From positions 1 through 25,194 of IMG/VR virus record IMGVR_UViG_3300010157_000232: DNA of 25,194 bases; one strand, given 5' to 3'. The DNA is from a virus. Positions 9,882 through 16,952 of the stretch are shown piece by piece (within the stretch, counting starts at the first letter, position 1; each line of letters begins with the position of its first letter). The translations under genes were made by a program, and so were the position numbers. Under the pieces are notes generated by a model. The model had not been told where the DNA came from and made no database searches. It saw only the letters and a program-made list of their open reading frames with translations.

Positions 9882-12128
9882 TTATGGTTCGTACTGTGTA
9901 ATCTGTACTTTATACACCGTAAGATTAGCATCGCTTGGTAAAACAGTAAGTATTGCGGTTGCAGGAGCTATTATGTTTCCTGGATTATATGATACCGCAA
10001 AAGTACCAACTGGACCACCTACATATAACGAACTATATTCATTATAATTTAAGCTTGCATTGTAAAGTACAACTGACAGTTTTGTTATCTGTCTAGTTCC
10101 CAAACTTGCATTAGTAGCGACAATTGTAAAATCTACGCCTGAAATAGTATTTGCCGCTAATGATAGAAGTGCCGTGCTGGCAGTAGTAGTAGAAATCGCT
10201 GCATACACATTGGATACAGAGAATTGATATACCCCAGAACCTATAGTGAGTGAGTTTGCTATTAAGTTTCCTGCAACGTTAAACGTATTTGTCACATCGT
10301 TGAATGTCAAATATGGACTACCGGCAAATGTTCCGTTAGTATTAAATTGAACTTGAGTATTTGCTCCGCCAGGATTTCCTCCGCCGCCGCCACCACCTGC
10401 TGCCCAACTTAAATTGCCCGTTCCGTCAGTCTGTAAATAATATCCAGATGTTCCACCTGTAATTTTTACATTAGATACTGTTCCTAAGAATACATTAGGA
10501 GATATACCTGCATTTAAGTTTCCTAAAACTGTTATTGCACCACCTGCATTTGCAGTAATATTGTTTGTTACAAAATTGGGTGTGCTAAGAGTCAATGTGT
10601 TCTGATTGAAGGTAAATGCTGCATTAGAACCAAATGATCCATTATTGTTGAACTGCACTTGGGTGTTTGACCCGCTTGGGGTGCTGCCTCCTCCCCCGCC
10701 TGCTGTCCAGTTTAAATTACCTAATCCGTCCGTGGTTAGTACATACCCCGAAGTTCCTCCAGAGATCGTTATATTGCCAACATTACCTAAATTTACATTA
10801 GATGCTTGAGAAAAATTAGCCGTTCCTGTAGAAATCAATGTGGTATTTGAACTGATGTTTCCAGCTGCAAATGTAGATACTGCTAGTGTATTAGTTATAT
10901 TATTATAAGTAAACCCAGCTTGACCGCCAAACGTGCCAGCCTTATTAAACTGAACTTGGGTATTTGAACCACCCGGAACACCATTTCCTCCACCGCCACC
11001 GGTTTGTGCAGTCCAACTTAAATTACCCAAACCGTCTGTTTGTAACACATAGCCATTAAGACCACCTGTTATAACAACATCTTGAACTGTAGCTTCTAAA
11101 GCTCCAACTGGTCCTGTAACATTCCCGCCGGCTACGTTGTTTGCAATTGCAGCAAAAGCTACTTGACCTGTAACATTACCACCGGCTACTAAATTAGCTG
11201 TACCTGCATATTCTACTTGACCGGTGACGTTTGCTCCTGCTACTAAGTTAGCAACTGATGCATAGTGGACTGCACCTGTAACATTGCCACCGGCTACGTT
11301 GTTTGCTATAGAGGCATATCCTACTTGACCTGTGACGTTTGCTCCAGCAACTGAATTGGCAACTGATGCATATTGAACTGGTCCAACAACATTTGCTCCT
11401 GATACTGAATATGCTACTACCGCAAAATTTACAGGGCCAAATACATTGCTACCAGCAACTCCATTTGCAGTAGTTGCAAATGCTACCCCGCCTGTTACGT
11501 TTGCACCAGCAACCGAATTAGCGACTGCTGCATATTCTACTTGACCTGTTATAGACGACCCGGGTATGCTAGCTGTTAGTGTACCGGTTACTGTTAAGTT
11601 AGGTACTGTTAGTGCGCCGGTTGATGAATTGAAGGTGAATCCGGATACCCCGCCAAAATTTCCGTTGTTATTAAACTGAACCTGTGTGTTTCCGCCACCT
11701 GGACCGGCGCCGCCGTTGCCACCGCCACCCGGAGCCCATTGTAGATTACCTGTTCCGTCAGTTTGTAGATAGTAGCCTAGTGTGCCGCCTGTAATTTTTA
11801 AGTTTGCCACATTACCTAAGTTAGCAGCTTTAGTTACATTTATAGTCGAAGTAGTGAAAATACTGTTATTATAATCAAAAGTAAGATTTGCACTGGCGCC
11901 TAGCGTACCACTTTGATTAAATTGAATCTGAGTATTAGTGCCGGCCGGGGTACTACTGAATGGTTGCCCATTTCCGTAAAAATAAGCATTAGCGAAAAAT
12001 CTATTTGCGCTGACGTTTCCTGACAGTGCAACTACGTTAGTGACTACATTACCGTTGGCTGCTACAACTGGTACTGGAGGAATTCCTACTGTTAAGCCAC
12101 CTACCGCATTAAATGGATCTGAAATCAT
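9882..12128 (-). CDS. Repetitive tail-fibre protein with 18-residue repeat array
   Basis: The product has 748 residues and starts MISDPFNAVGGLTVG, related to the other fibre anchors. It contains five copies of the phage-fibre unit GxNTQVQFNxxGxFG...FTFN, most preceded by glycine linkers of four to seven residues and by GGTSGYYLQTDGTGNLSW-type units. Residues about 188-342 are a tandem array of an 18-residue repeat (entered separately). The C-terminal ~120 residues form a separate domain (VYQFSVSNVYAAIST ... YEYSSLYVGG-like) ending in VYKVQITQYEP. The start is supported by GGGGAA 8 nt upstream and a GATAAATA octamer 20 nt upstream. It is inferred to be a tail fibre; it is the first of the four giant fibre genes in transcription order. 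Confidence 0.85.
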   Translation of the reverse strand: MISDPFNAVGGLTVGIPPVPVVAANGNVVTNVVALSGNVSANRFFANAYFYGNGQPFSSTPAGTNTQIQFNQSGTLGASANLTFDYNNSIFTTSTINVTKAANLGNVANLKITGGTLGYYLQTDGTGNLQWAPGGGGNGGAGPGGGNTQVQFNNNGNFGGVSGFTFNSSTGALTVPNLTVTGTLTASIPGSSITGQVEYAAVANSVAGANVTGGVAFATTANGVAGSNVFGPVNFAVVAYSVSGANVVGPVQYASVANSVAGANVTGQVGYASIANNVAGGNVTGAVHYASVANLVAGANVTGQVEYAGTANLVAGGNVTGQVAFAAIANNVAGGNVTGPVGALEATVQDVVITGGLNGYVLQTDGLGNLSWTAQTGGGGGNGVPGGSNTQVQFNKAGTFGGQAGFTYNNITNTLAVSTFAAGNISSNTTLISTGTANFSQASNVNLGNVGNITISGGTSGYVLTTDGLGNLNWTAGGGGGSTPSGSNTQVQFNNNGSFGSNAAFTFNQNTLTLSTPNFVTNNITANAGGAITVLGNLNAGISPNVFLGTVSNVKITGGTSGYYLQTDGTGNLSWAAGGGGGGGNPGGANTQVQFNTNGTFAGSPYLTFNDVTNTFNVAGNLIANSLTIGSGVYQFSVSNVYAAISTTTASTALLSLAANTISGVDFTIVATNASLGTRQITKLSVVLYNASLNYNEYSSLYVGGPVGTFAVSYNPGNIIAPATAILTVLPSDANLTVYKVQITQYEP
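11102..11567 (-). repeat. 54-bp tandem repeat array (18-residue units), about 8.6 copies
   Basis: Within the 748-aa fibre, the consensus VAGANVTGQVxYAxxANx recurs every 18 residues from IPGSSITGQVEYAAVANS to VAGGNVTGPVG. All units stay in frame with no interruption. Most differences between copies keep the hydrophobic/Gly pattern. The array probably forms a regular beta shaft, and the DNA repeats could change copy number by recombination. Confidence 0.85.
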
Positions 12129-12148
12129 TAATATTTCCCCGTATTATG

Positions 12149-12156
12149 TATTTATC
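12149..12156 (-). promoter_or_regulatory. T4-like late promoter octamer GATAAATA
   Basis: GATAAATA on the minus strand, 20 nt before the ATG at 12128, with GGGGAA as Shine-Dalgarno between. It lies in the gap between the plus-strand zinc-finger gene and the fibre genes, so it probably drives the four-gene fibre block. Confidence 0.65.
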
Positions 12157-12165
12157 GGATCATAT

Positions 12166-12181
12166 AAAAATGGGCTCCCCA
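12166..12181 (-). terminator. Possible weak intrinsic terminator
   Basis: The minus strand reads TGGG-GAG-CCCA followed by TTTTT. The stem is only four pairs with a three-base loop. Its place just before the fibre-block promoter would end transcripts arriving from the 81-aa gene. The short stem makes this a tentative call. Confidence 0.3.
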
Positions 12182-12204
12182 ATTAAAGAACCAAAAAAAT
12201 CTTT

Positions 12205-12212
12205 AATAAATA
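12205..12212 (+). promoter_or_regulatory. Possible late promoter for the plus-strand zinc-finger gene
   Basis: AATAAATA on the plus strand differs from TATAAATA and from GATAAATA by one base each. It ends 7 nt before the ATG at 12220, with no Shine-Dalgarno between. The spacing equals that of the TATAAATA before the gene starting at 15239. Confidence 0.35.
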
Positions 12213-12219
12213 TAGAAAT

Positions 12220-12582
12220 ATGCTTACAAAACAACCTCACAGACCATTTTGCATTAATTGCAAGACTACCTTAGCCAAAGCTAATGGTATAAGTAAGCAT
12301 GGATTTAAGAAATGGCACAAGTATTGCACCGAATGTGCTAAAACACTGTATAATCCTGCATTCAAATATCTACAGCATAAGAGAAGCCGTTGTGATACTT
12401 GCGGATTTGTAGCCGCAGATAAATGTCAATTAGACATTGTGTATAAAGACAATAATAAGGATAATAAATCGATATCTAATATAAAAACCGTGTGTGCTAA
12501 CTGTAATCGATTGCGTAAAAAGCAGTTAAAACAAAAAACTATATTAGATATTACCGTAGACGCTGATGTTACTATTGGGTAG
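12220..12582 (+). CDS. Zinc-finger, degenerate HNH-like protein
   Basis: This is the only convincing plus-strand gene (120 aa). Four CxxC pairs are visible: C11/C14, C36/C39, C58/C61 and C92/C95. The segment from C58 to L98 follows the layout of an HNH nuclease: a CxxCG knuckle, then QLDIVYKDNNKDN where the family usually has QLDVDHIDGNxxNN, then NIKTVCANCNRL where it has NLQTLCANCHRL. The usual catalytic His is replaced (Y75), and so is the His after the last CxxC (N96). The protein therefore may bind DNA or RNA without cutting, or use other residues. Similar small proteins occur in T4-like cyanophages and are often annotated HNH endonucleases. Its 3' end overlaps the convergent 81-aa gene by 11 bp. 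No Shine-Dalgarno precedes the start. Confidence 0.75.
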   Translation: MLTKQPHRPFCINCKTTLAKANGISKHGFKKWHKYCTECAKTLYNPAFKYLQHKRSRCDTCGFVAADKCQLDIVYKDNNKDNKSISNIKTVCANCNRLRKKQLKQKTILDITVDADVTIG

Positions 12583-12817
12583 CAGTTTCATTGATGATTG
12601 CAGTAGAAGTCTCTTTGTCAATAGTTAGGTAGCCGTAGCAGCAAATATTGTAGTCATCCGAACTATCACCAGATGATTCACTGTATGAAGGGACATTCAT
12701 TTTTACATTCTTAAAGATGTATTCTTTATCATTTTCAAACACTCTCCAAACATGGTTTTTCGAACCTCGATTTGGTTGACCGCGACTTTTGTTGAATCTA
12801 ATTAGATATTTGTTCAT
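12572..12817 (-). CDS. Conserved small protein of unknown function, 81 aa
   Basis: The ATG overlaps the stop of the oxygenase gene (ATGA), so the two are translationally coupled. The sequence has a basic N-terminal part (RFNKSRGQPNRGSKNHVWRV), a central FKNVKMNVPSYSESSG stretch, and an end rich in charged/polar residues (YGYLTIDKETSTAIINET). From memory of the family, this pattern (RGxxxRGSxxHVWRVFE ... IDKETSTAII) recurs as a conserved hypothetical protein in T4-like cyanophages. No catalytic motif, signal peptide or membrane segment is visible. Its coupling to the oxygenase suggests a joint role, but none can be named. Confidence 0.75.
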   Translation of the reverse strand: MNKYLIRFNKSRGQPNRGSKNHVWRVFENDKEYIFKNVKMNVPSYSESSGDSSDDYNICCYGYLTIDKETSTAIINETATQ

Positions 12818-13494
12818 ACTGTTGTTGCACTATTATCTACTGCTACTGATTGTAATTTATGAATAAGCCCAATATTAAAGTGTATAAACTTCGATGGTGA
12901 ATCAGCGCCATTTTTAGTAAAGGCATGCGGCAACCAAGAATTGGCAAATAGCATCATGCCGGGTTCTGGTTTGAAATTGACAGCGATACTTGCCGTAGTT
13001 GCTCTACTCATATCTCGCTCTATAATATTGGCATATTTTTTAGCAGGTCTAGGATCGTGAAATACCGGAATAGAACCATTTTTAGGGCATTCTAAGAAAT
13101 AGAATCCAGATATTTGATTACCCAATCCATGTATATGCTCGTCTTGTCCTGAGTGTTTTTCATGTTCTTGACACCACAACTCATTCATTATTGTAGCAAT
13201 AGAATCCATATTATAGCCTTGATGATTTAAAATTCCCCAAGCCTTGTCTAAAATGAATTTATTAAAGTCTGCCAGTCTAGGATCATTCATGAAATTATCT
13301 GACATATAGACAGGATAAATCTCATTTAGTGCTACTTGTTTTTTTACTTTAGCAAGATATTCGTCTGCCACGGCACAGACTGTTTCTAAAAATTCTGCGT
13401 TCTGTATTTGATAAATTGCCGAAGTAAAATAATGAAATTCTTGCAATTGCGGTTCGGTTGATGCTGCCGGCTCATCGCCGATTATTTCTGCCAT
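12814..13494 (-). CDS. 2OG-Fe(II) oxygenase-like protein
   Basis: The product has 226 residues and resembles the putative 2OG-Fe(II) oxygenases common in T4-like marine phages. Candidate iron ligands are H120 and H122 in DEHIHGLGNQISGFYFLECP and the distal H190 in ANSWLPHAF; VFHDPRP (145-150) and the closing FIHFNIG strand fit the family. The jelly-roll core would span about residues 100-210. The start at 13494 has AAAGGAC upstream. The gene overlaps the following 81-aa gene by four bases. Family members are thought to hydroxylate proteins or small molecules using 2-oxoglutarate; the phage substrate is unknown. Its position among fibre genes suggests a structural protein or host surface component as a possible target, which is inference only. 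Confidence 0.8.
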   Translation of the reverse strand: MAEIIGDEPAASTEPQLQEFHYFTSAIYQIQNAEFLETVCAVADEYLAKVKKQVALNEIYPVYMSDNFMNDPRLADFNKFILDKAWGILNHQGYNMDSIATIMNELWCQEHEKHSGQDEHIHGLGNQISGFYFLECPKNGSIPVFHDPRPAKKYANIIERDMSRATTASIAVNFKPEPGMMLFANSWLPHAFTKNGADSPSKFIHFNIGLIHKLQSVAVDNSATTV

Positions 13495-13583
13495 ATATAT
13501 GTCCTTTAAGATCAGATATTAAGTATATATGAATTTAACTGTTTAGTCAAATATTCTATATATGTTTATCGCCCAATTAATGA

Positions 13584-13763
13584 TTACTCTGGTGGGAGTT
13601 CCCAAAGCCAAGTTGATGTGTTTAATATATAACTTGGGTCTGGCTGGGGTGCATAGAATACATCATTAACAGGATCGTATGTGTATCCTATACCGGCATA
13701 ATTACCTCGTAACGCTACTCCGCCACCGCCGCCCGCAGCAACAAGATATGATACTGTTACAGG
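13584..13763 (-). pseudogene. In-frame continuation of the LamG adhesin beyond its stop codon
   Basis: Directly after the TAA that ends the 491-aa adhesin (13764-13766), the same frame stays open for 59 more codons to a second TAA at 13584-13586. The peptide begins PVTVSYLVAAGGGGGVA, the typical opening of the glycine-rich domain that follows LamG domains in phage fibres. It ends with IGYTYDPVNDVFYAPQP and TSTWLWELPPE, a C-terminal tag known from fibres and small proteins of T4-like cyanophages. There is no ATG, GTG or TTG in this frame and no Shine-Dalgarno, so independent translation is unlikely. The glycine-rich part is only a stub. It is either dead sequence left after a stop mutation or internal deletion, or the product of stop-codon readthrough (UAA followed by C). 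Confidence 0.7.
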
Positions 13764-15239
13764 TTACGGTCCAGGTGAAAAGGTAATATAACTAGGACTA
13801 ATTGGTGATGATGAGATAAAGGGTGGAGAGTTGACTGGTGTTACTGTTAAATTATTTGTACTGCTGTCGGTCAAATATGCAGAAGAAGAAAGCACATCTA
13901 GTAATACTGCTGTTTGCGTACCGGTAATGGCTGCGCTTGGATTACCGTTAACATTGGCACTTTGTGTAGCAGTTAATGGGCTAGTTGGCGTAGTGAAGTT
14001 ACTGGTGTAAACTGCGACACCATTTACAACACGATAGTTAGTAATATATCCGTTAAACCAAGCACTGTTCGCCCCGCCCAAGTAGTAAAAAACTCCGATT
14101 ACATTCGGCGTAAAATTAGGGACATTTCCTGTATAAGTTGCACTTGATATACCGTTAATATAAAGAGTATTGGTAGTGCCATTTTTTACCCAAGCGAGAT
14201 GTGTCCATTTATTCGCAACAGGATATGTGCCAGCACCTACATTTTGAAATACTTGTGTTCCATTATCATAAACAGAAATTCCAGATGGTCCATTACCACT
14301 TCCATTCTCATTTAATCTGAATATTTGTAAATTGCTATCCCCGGAGCCTGATATCGAAGTTTCATCACTATAGTCAAGTGGATATACCCAAGCTTCTATA
14401 GTAAAAGTGCCTGTTCCTGTAATTGTTGAGATAGCAGAAATATCTAGCTCTTGAGTAGAGCCATTAAAACTAACAGCACCGCCGTTAAAAAAATTAGTAG
14501 TTATCGGTGACAATGAGGTAAAAGTTGGAGAACTGACTGGTGTTACTGTGTAATTATTTGTACTTCCATCTGTTAAATATGCAGAAGAAGAAAGCACATT
14601 TAATAATAAGTTAGTTTTTGTACCGGTAATAGCTGCACTTGGATTACCATTAAGATTGGCACTTTGTGTAACAGTCAATGGACTAGTTGGTGGAGTGAAG
14701 TTACTGGTGTAAACAGCAGTACCAGCGACATATCTAAGATTTGTTATATAGCCAGAAAAGAATCTTGATGTTCCACTATTGTCCCATCGTCTCCCAATTA
14801 AAAATGGAGATGTTCCGGCAGTTGTAGTCCAGCTAGTTGTGAGTGTTGCGATAGAAGAACCATTAACGTACAATGTCAATACAGTTCCACTAAAAACAGC
14901 AGCTACATGACTCCAAGTATTTAACGTCAAGGTTACGCCAGAATTTGTACCAACCCATGCTGATCCACTATAATATCCGAAATTTATCGTTGAGTTGTCT
15001 CCTTGAAATCCACCCAATGCAAAAGGAATAACACTGGGAGCATACGTTCCAGTAAAAATTGCTCCACCATTATAGTTTGCTGTAGGATAAACCCAAACTT
15101 CCCAAGTAAATGGTGTTGTTGAAGTAGCGTTGGTAAAAGTCGCAGGGACAGTTAAATTTTGAGTTGTACCATTAAAACTAACGGCGCCGCCGATTGTAGC
15201 CGGACTAAATGTTACCCCACCAGTTACTGTTATTGTCAT
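13764..15239 (-). CDS. Adhesin with two LamG (concanavalin-like) domains
   Basis: The product has 491 residues. Two homologous halves are visible. Domain 1 (about residues 15-190) has GGAVSFNGTTQNLTVP, FTWEVWVYPTA, WSHVAAVFSG, LTLYVNG and GYITNLRYVAGTAVYTSNF. Domain 2 (about 250-425) has GGAVSFNGSTQELDIS, FTIEAWVYPLD, WTHLAWVKNG, NTLYING and GYITNYRVVNGVAVYTSNF. Each is followed by a PTSPLT...SAAITGT...LLDVLSSSAYLTD linker. LamG folds bind carbohydrates or proteins, so a receptor-binding role on the tail is likely. The start lies only 7 nt after a perfect TATAAATA and has no Shine-Dalgarno. The frame continues past the stop (entered separately), so the ancestral protein was probably longer. 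Confidence 0.85.
   Translation of the reverse strand: MTITVTGGVTFSPATIGGAVSFNGTTQNLTVPATFTNATSTTPFTWEVWVYPTANYNGGAIFTGTYAPSVIPFALGGFQGDNSTINFGYYSGSAWVGTNSGVTLTLNTWSHVAAVFSGTVLTLYVNGSSIATLTTSWTTTAGTSPFLIGRRWDNSGTSRFFSGYITNLRYVAGTAVYTSNFTPPTSPLTVTQSANLNGNPSAAITGTKTNLLLNVLSSSAYLTDGSTNNYTVTPVSSPTFTSLSPITTNFFNGGAVSFNGSTQELDISAISTITGTGTFTIEAWVYPLDYSDETSISGSGDSNLQIFRLNENGSGNGPSGISVYDNGTQVFQNVGAGTYPVANKWTHLAWVKNGTTNTLYINGISSATYTGNVPNFTPNVIGVFYYLGGANSAWFNGYITNYRVVNGVAVYTSNFTTPTSPLTATQSANVNGNPSAAITGTQTAVLLDVLSSSAYLTDSSTNNLTVTPVNSPPFISSSPISPSYITFSPGP
13861..14702 (-). repeat. Direct repeat inside the double-LamG adhesin, 702 bp apart
   Basis: The stretches 13861-14000 and 14563-14702 are close copies; for example gcagaagaagaaagcaca occurs at 13879 and 14581. 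The offset of 702 bp equals 234 codons. This marks a duplication of a LamG-plus-linker unit. Confidence 0.8.
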
Positions 15240-15246
15240 AGTTGTG

Positions 15247-15254
15247 TATTTATA
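15247..15254 (-). promoter_or_regulatory. Perfect T4 late promoter octamer TATAAATA
   Basis: The minus strand reads TATAAATA exactly, ending 7 nt before the ATG at 15239. It follows the pirin-like gene closely. With the T4 rule that transcription starts about six bases after the octamer, the mRNA would have a leader of about two bases. Confidence 0.65.
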
Positions 15255-15264
15255 CTGTTATTCG

Positions 15265-15936
15265 CTAGCGCAAATCAAATACAATAATTTCTGTCTGATT
15301 TGAGTTGATTAGTGTGATACTAGTTTCTTTGCTAAAACTTAACCCATCACCTTCAATCAAGTCTATATTATTAATAGTTGCAGTTCCATTTACTACATAA
15401 AGATAATACTGTCGGGTGATATCTAGTGAGTATGAGAAATCTTCTGTAAAAATTCCTGCTAACAATCTAGCATCTTGTTTGATGGGCAATTTTTCTGTGA
15501 TATTACAAAACTTGTTTAATTTATCTTCGCGGGCAAACTGATACCAATCGTGTCTTGGTTCTGTATCAAACTCATTTGGTCTAATCCATAATTGTAAATA
15601 ACGATTTGGTATATTAGTAGTGTTACCTTCAGTATGGCTTATACCACTACCCGCACTCATTCGCTGAACTGCACCAGCCGGCACTTCTACATCATTACCC
15701 AAACTATCTACATGGTGGCTGCTACCTTCTATAACATAACCAAAAATTTCCATGTTTTTGTGTTCATGCCATGGCACTTGCCAAGCATAGTGTACACGAT
15801 CATCATTGATCGTCTGCAAGTCGCTAAAATTCATATAGCGACTATCGTAATAGCTAGGGAAGCTAAAAGTTCTATAGCTATTAATAAAATCTGCTCTAGG
15901 GTTTCCTCTAGTATTAGCAGAGCGCAGTGTTATCAT
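15265..15936 (-). CDS. Pirin-like bicupin protein
   Basis: The product has 223 residues and matches the bacterial pirin/YhhW family along its full length. The N-terminus LRSANTRGNPRADFINSYRT and TFSFPSYYD, then LQTINDDRV, are family hallmarks. The metal ligands of the N-terminal cupin are present: H57 and H59 in PWHEHKNMEI, H101 and E103 in SGISHTEGN, with VQRMSAGSGISH around them. These positions correspond to the His/His/His/Glu set of human pirin. The C-terminal cupin (about residues 145-223: DARLLAGIFTED, YLYVVNGTATINN, IEGDGLSF) is also complete. Bacterial relatives include quercetin dioxygenases and redox-linked regulators; the function in a phage is unknown. The start ATG abuts the stop codon of a relic fibre gene (TAAATG) and lacks a clear Shine-Dalgarno. 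It lies between two adhesin genes. Confidence 0.9.
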   Translation of the reverse strand: MITLRSANTRGNPRADFINSYRTFSFPSYYDSRYMNFSDLQTINDDRVHYAWQVPWHEHKNMEIFGYVIEGSSHHVDSLGNDVEVPAGAVQRMSAGSGISHTEGNTTNIPNRYLQLWIRPNEFDTEPRHDWYQFAREDKLNKFCNITEKLPIKQDARLLAGIFTEDFSYSLDITRQYYLYVVNGTATINNIDLIEGDGLSFSKETSITLINSNQTEIIVFDLR

Positions 15937-15969
15937 TTAGCACCAGTTATTAGCATAGATTATTGGAGT
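15937..15969 (-). pseudogene. C-terminal relic of a fibre gene (TPIIYANNWC-stop)
   Basis: In the 43-bp gap before the pirin gene, one frame reads T-P-I-I-Y-A-N-N-W-C-stop, preceded by a stop. This matches the ends of the two fibre proteins at 16953 (TPETDAQANSWC) and 18399 (TPNIVNTNQWC). The frame differs from that of the upstream LamG-like gene. It looks like the last ten codons of a lost paralogue whose body was replaced by the present upstream gene. Confidence 0.6.
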
Positions 15970-15979
15970 TTACAGTAAA

Positions 15980-16933
15980 TCAACTAAGCCCAAATCTTGC
16001 CTTGTTAGCATTCCAACTAGCAGCAACTATTCTGGCATTTATTGCACCATCATATATTTTGATAATGGCTAATTTGCCACCCCAAAACTCTGTATAATCC
16101 CATCGCTTCATTAAATTAATGCCGCCGTTACTAGATAGCGGTAACGCCGAACCCAATGCGGATTCAACTAATATATTATTCACATAAAGTTTAGAAGATT
16201 GTCCGTCATATGTACCTACAAGCTGATACCAATTTTCAGTAGTTAATACATACCCAGCTGGTGTTTGTGTCCATCCGCCGCGATAAAATCCTGATTGTAA
16301 ATTTGGGCTGTTGTCATTCAAGCTACCCAAAGCATAGTTGATACTGCTGGTTGTGCCAGGAAATACTTCAGTAACAATACAGGGACTTCCTCCTACATTA
16401 GTGCCATCATAATAATGCCATGCTTCAACTGTCCAAGTATTCAATGTAGATAAACTTGTTGAACATTGCGCGTATTGACTTGATGCCGAAACAAATACCA
16501 TACTACCACCATTACTGCTATCGTATGTTACACCGTTATATAATCCAAACGGAAGATTATTTACACTATCAAACCATACTCCACTACTGGTAAATGAATA
16601 GAATTGTCCACTTACAAATGTCCCTCCAGTGATAGTAATTATAGGACTATCATCTCCTGGATTGGTCATATTAGTAACCACTGATCCTGGAAACTGTGTA
16701 CAAGACCAAGTACCGGTAGTCCAACTAGCAAACATTTCGTCCCAGTTACCGCCTCTGTTTAGTACTCTGAAAGTAGTCATTGATGATCCGCTACTATATG
16801 ATTGGGCGCTTGTGGTTGTAAGAGTAGTATATGTAGAAGCATCAAGACTTAGTTTTAATACTGGAGGGATACCAAGTTCTATCCCGGCGCCCATACTAAC
16901 ACCTCCTCCTAATTGTACTCCGTATGCGCTCAT
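15980..16933 (-). CDS. LamG/concanavalin-like tail adhesin, 317 aa
   Basis: The N-terminus (MSAYGVQLGGGVSMGAGIEL) is a short GxxIxGG-type strand motif resembling those of the two upstream fibre proteins. Residues about 25-110 form a separate beta-rich segment. A LamG-like fold covers about residues 130-317, with GGSMVFVSASSQYAQCS, WTVEAWHYYDG, WYQLVGTYDG, SKLYVNNILV and the characteristic closing strand GGKLAIIKIYDGAINARIV with final KARFGLS. It is related in fold to the double-LamG adhesin but not close in sequence. AAGGATACC supports the start, 19 bp after the upstream stop, so it is probably in one operon with the two genes before it. A receptor-binding role is inferred. Confidence 0.82.
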   Translation of the reverse strand: MSAYGVQLGGGVSMGAGIELGIPPVLKLSLDASTYTTLTTTSAQSYSSGSSMTTFRVLNRGGNWDEMFASWTTGTWSCTQFPGSVVTNMTNPGDDSPIITITGGTFVSGQFYSFTSSGVWFDSVNNLPFGLYNGVTYDSSNGGSMVFVSASSQYAQCSTSLSTLNTWTVEAWHYYDGTNVGGSPCIVTEVFPGTTSSINYALGSLNDNSPNLQSGFYRGGWTQTPAGYVLTTENWYQLVGTYDGQSSKLYVNNILVESALGSALPLSSNGGINLMKRWDYTEFWGGKLAIIKIYDGAINARIVAASWNANKARFGLS

Positions 16934-16952
16934 TTGGTATCCTTATTTAATT

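Noticed and set aside
11102-11567. Regular 54-bp repeats considered as a CRISPR array
   Set aside because: There are no conserved repeats separated by unique spacers; the whole unit is coding and repeats as an 18-residue peptide.
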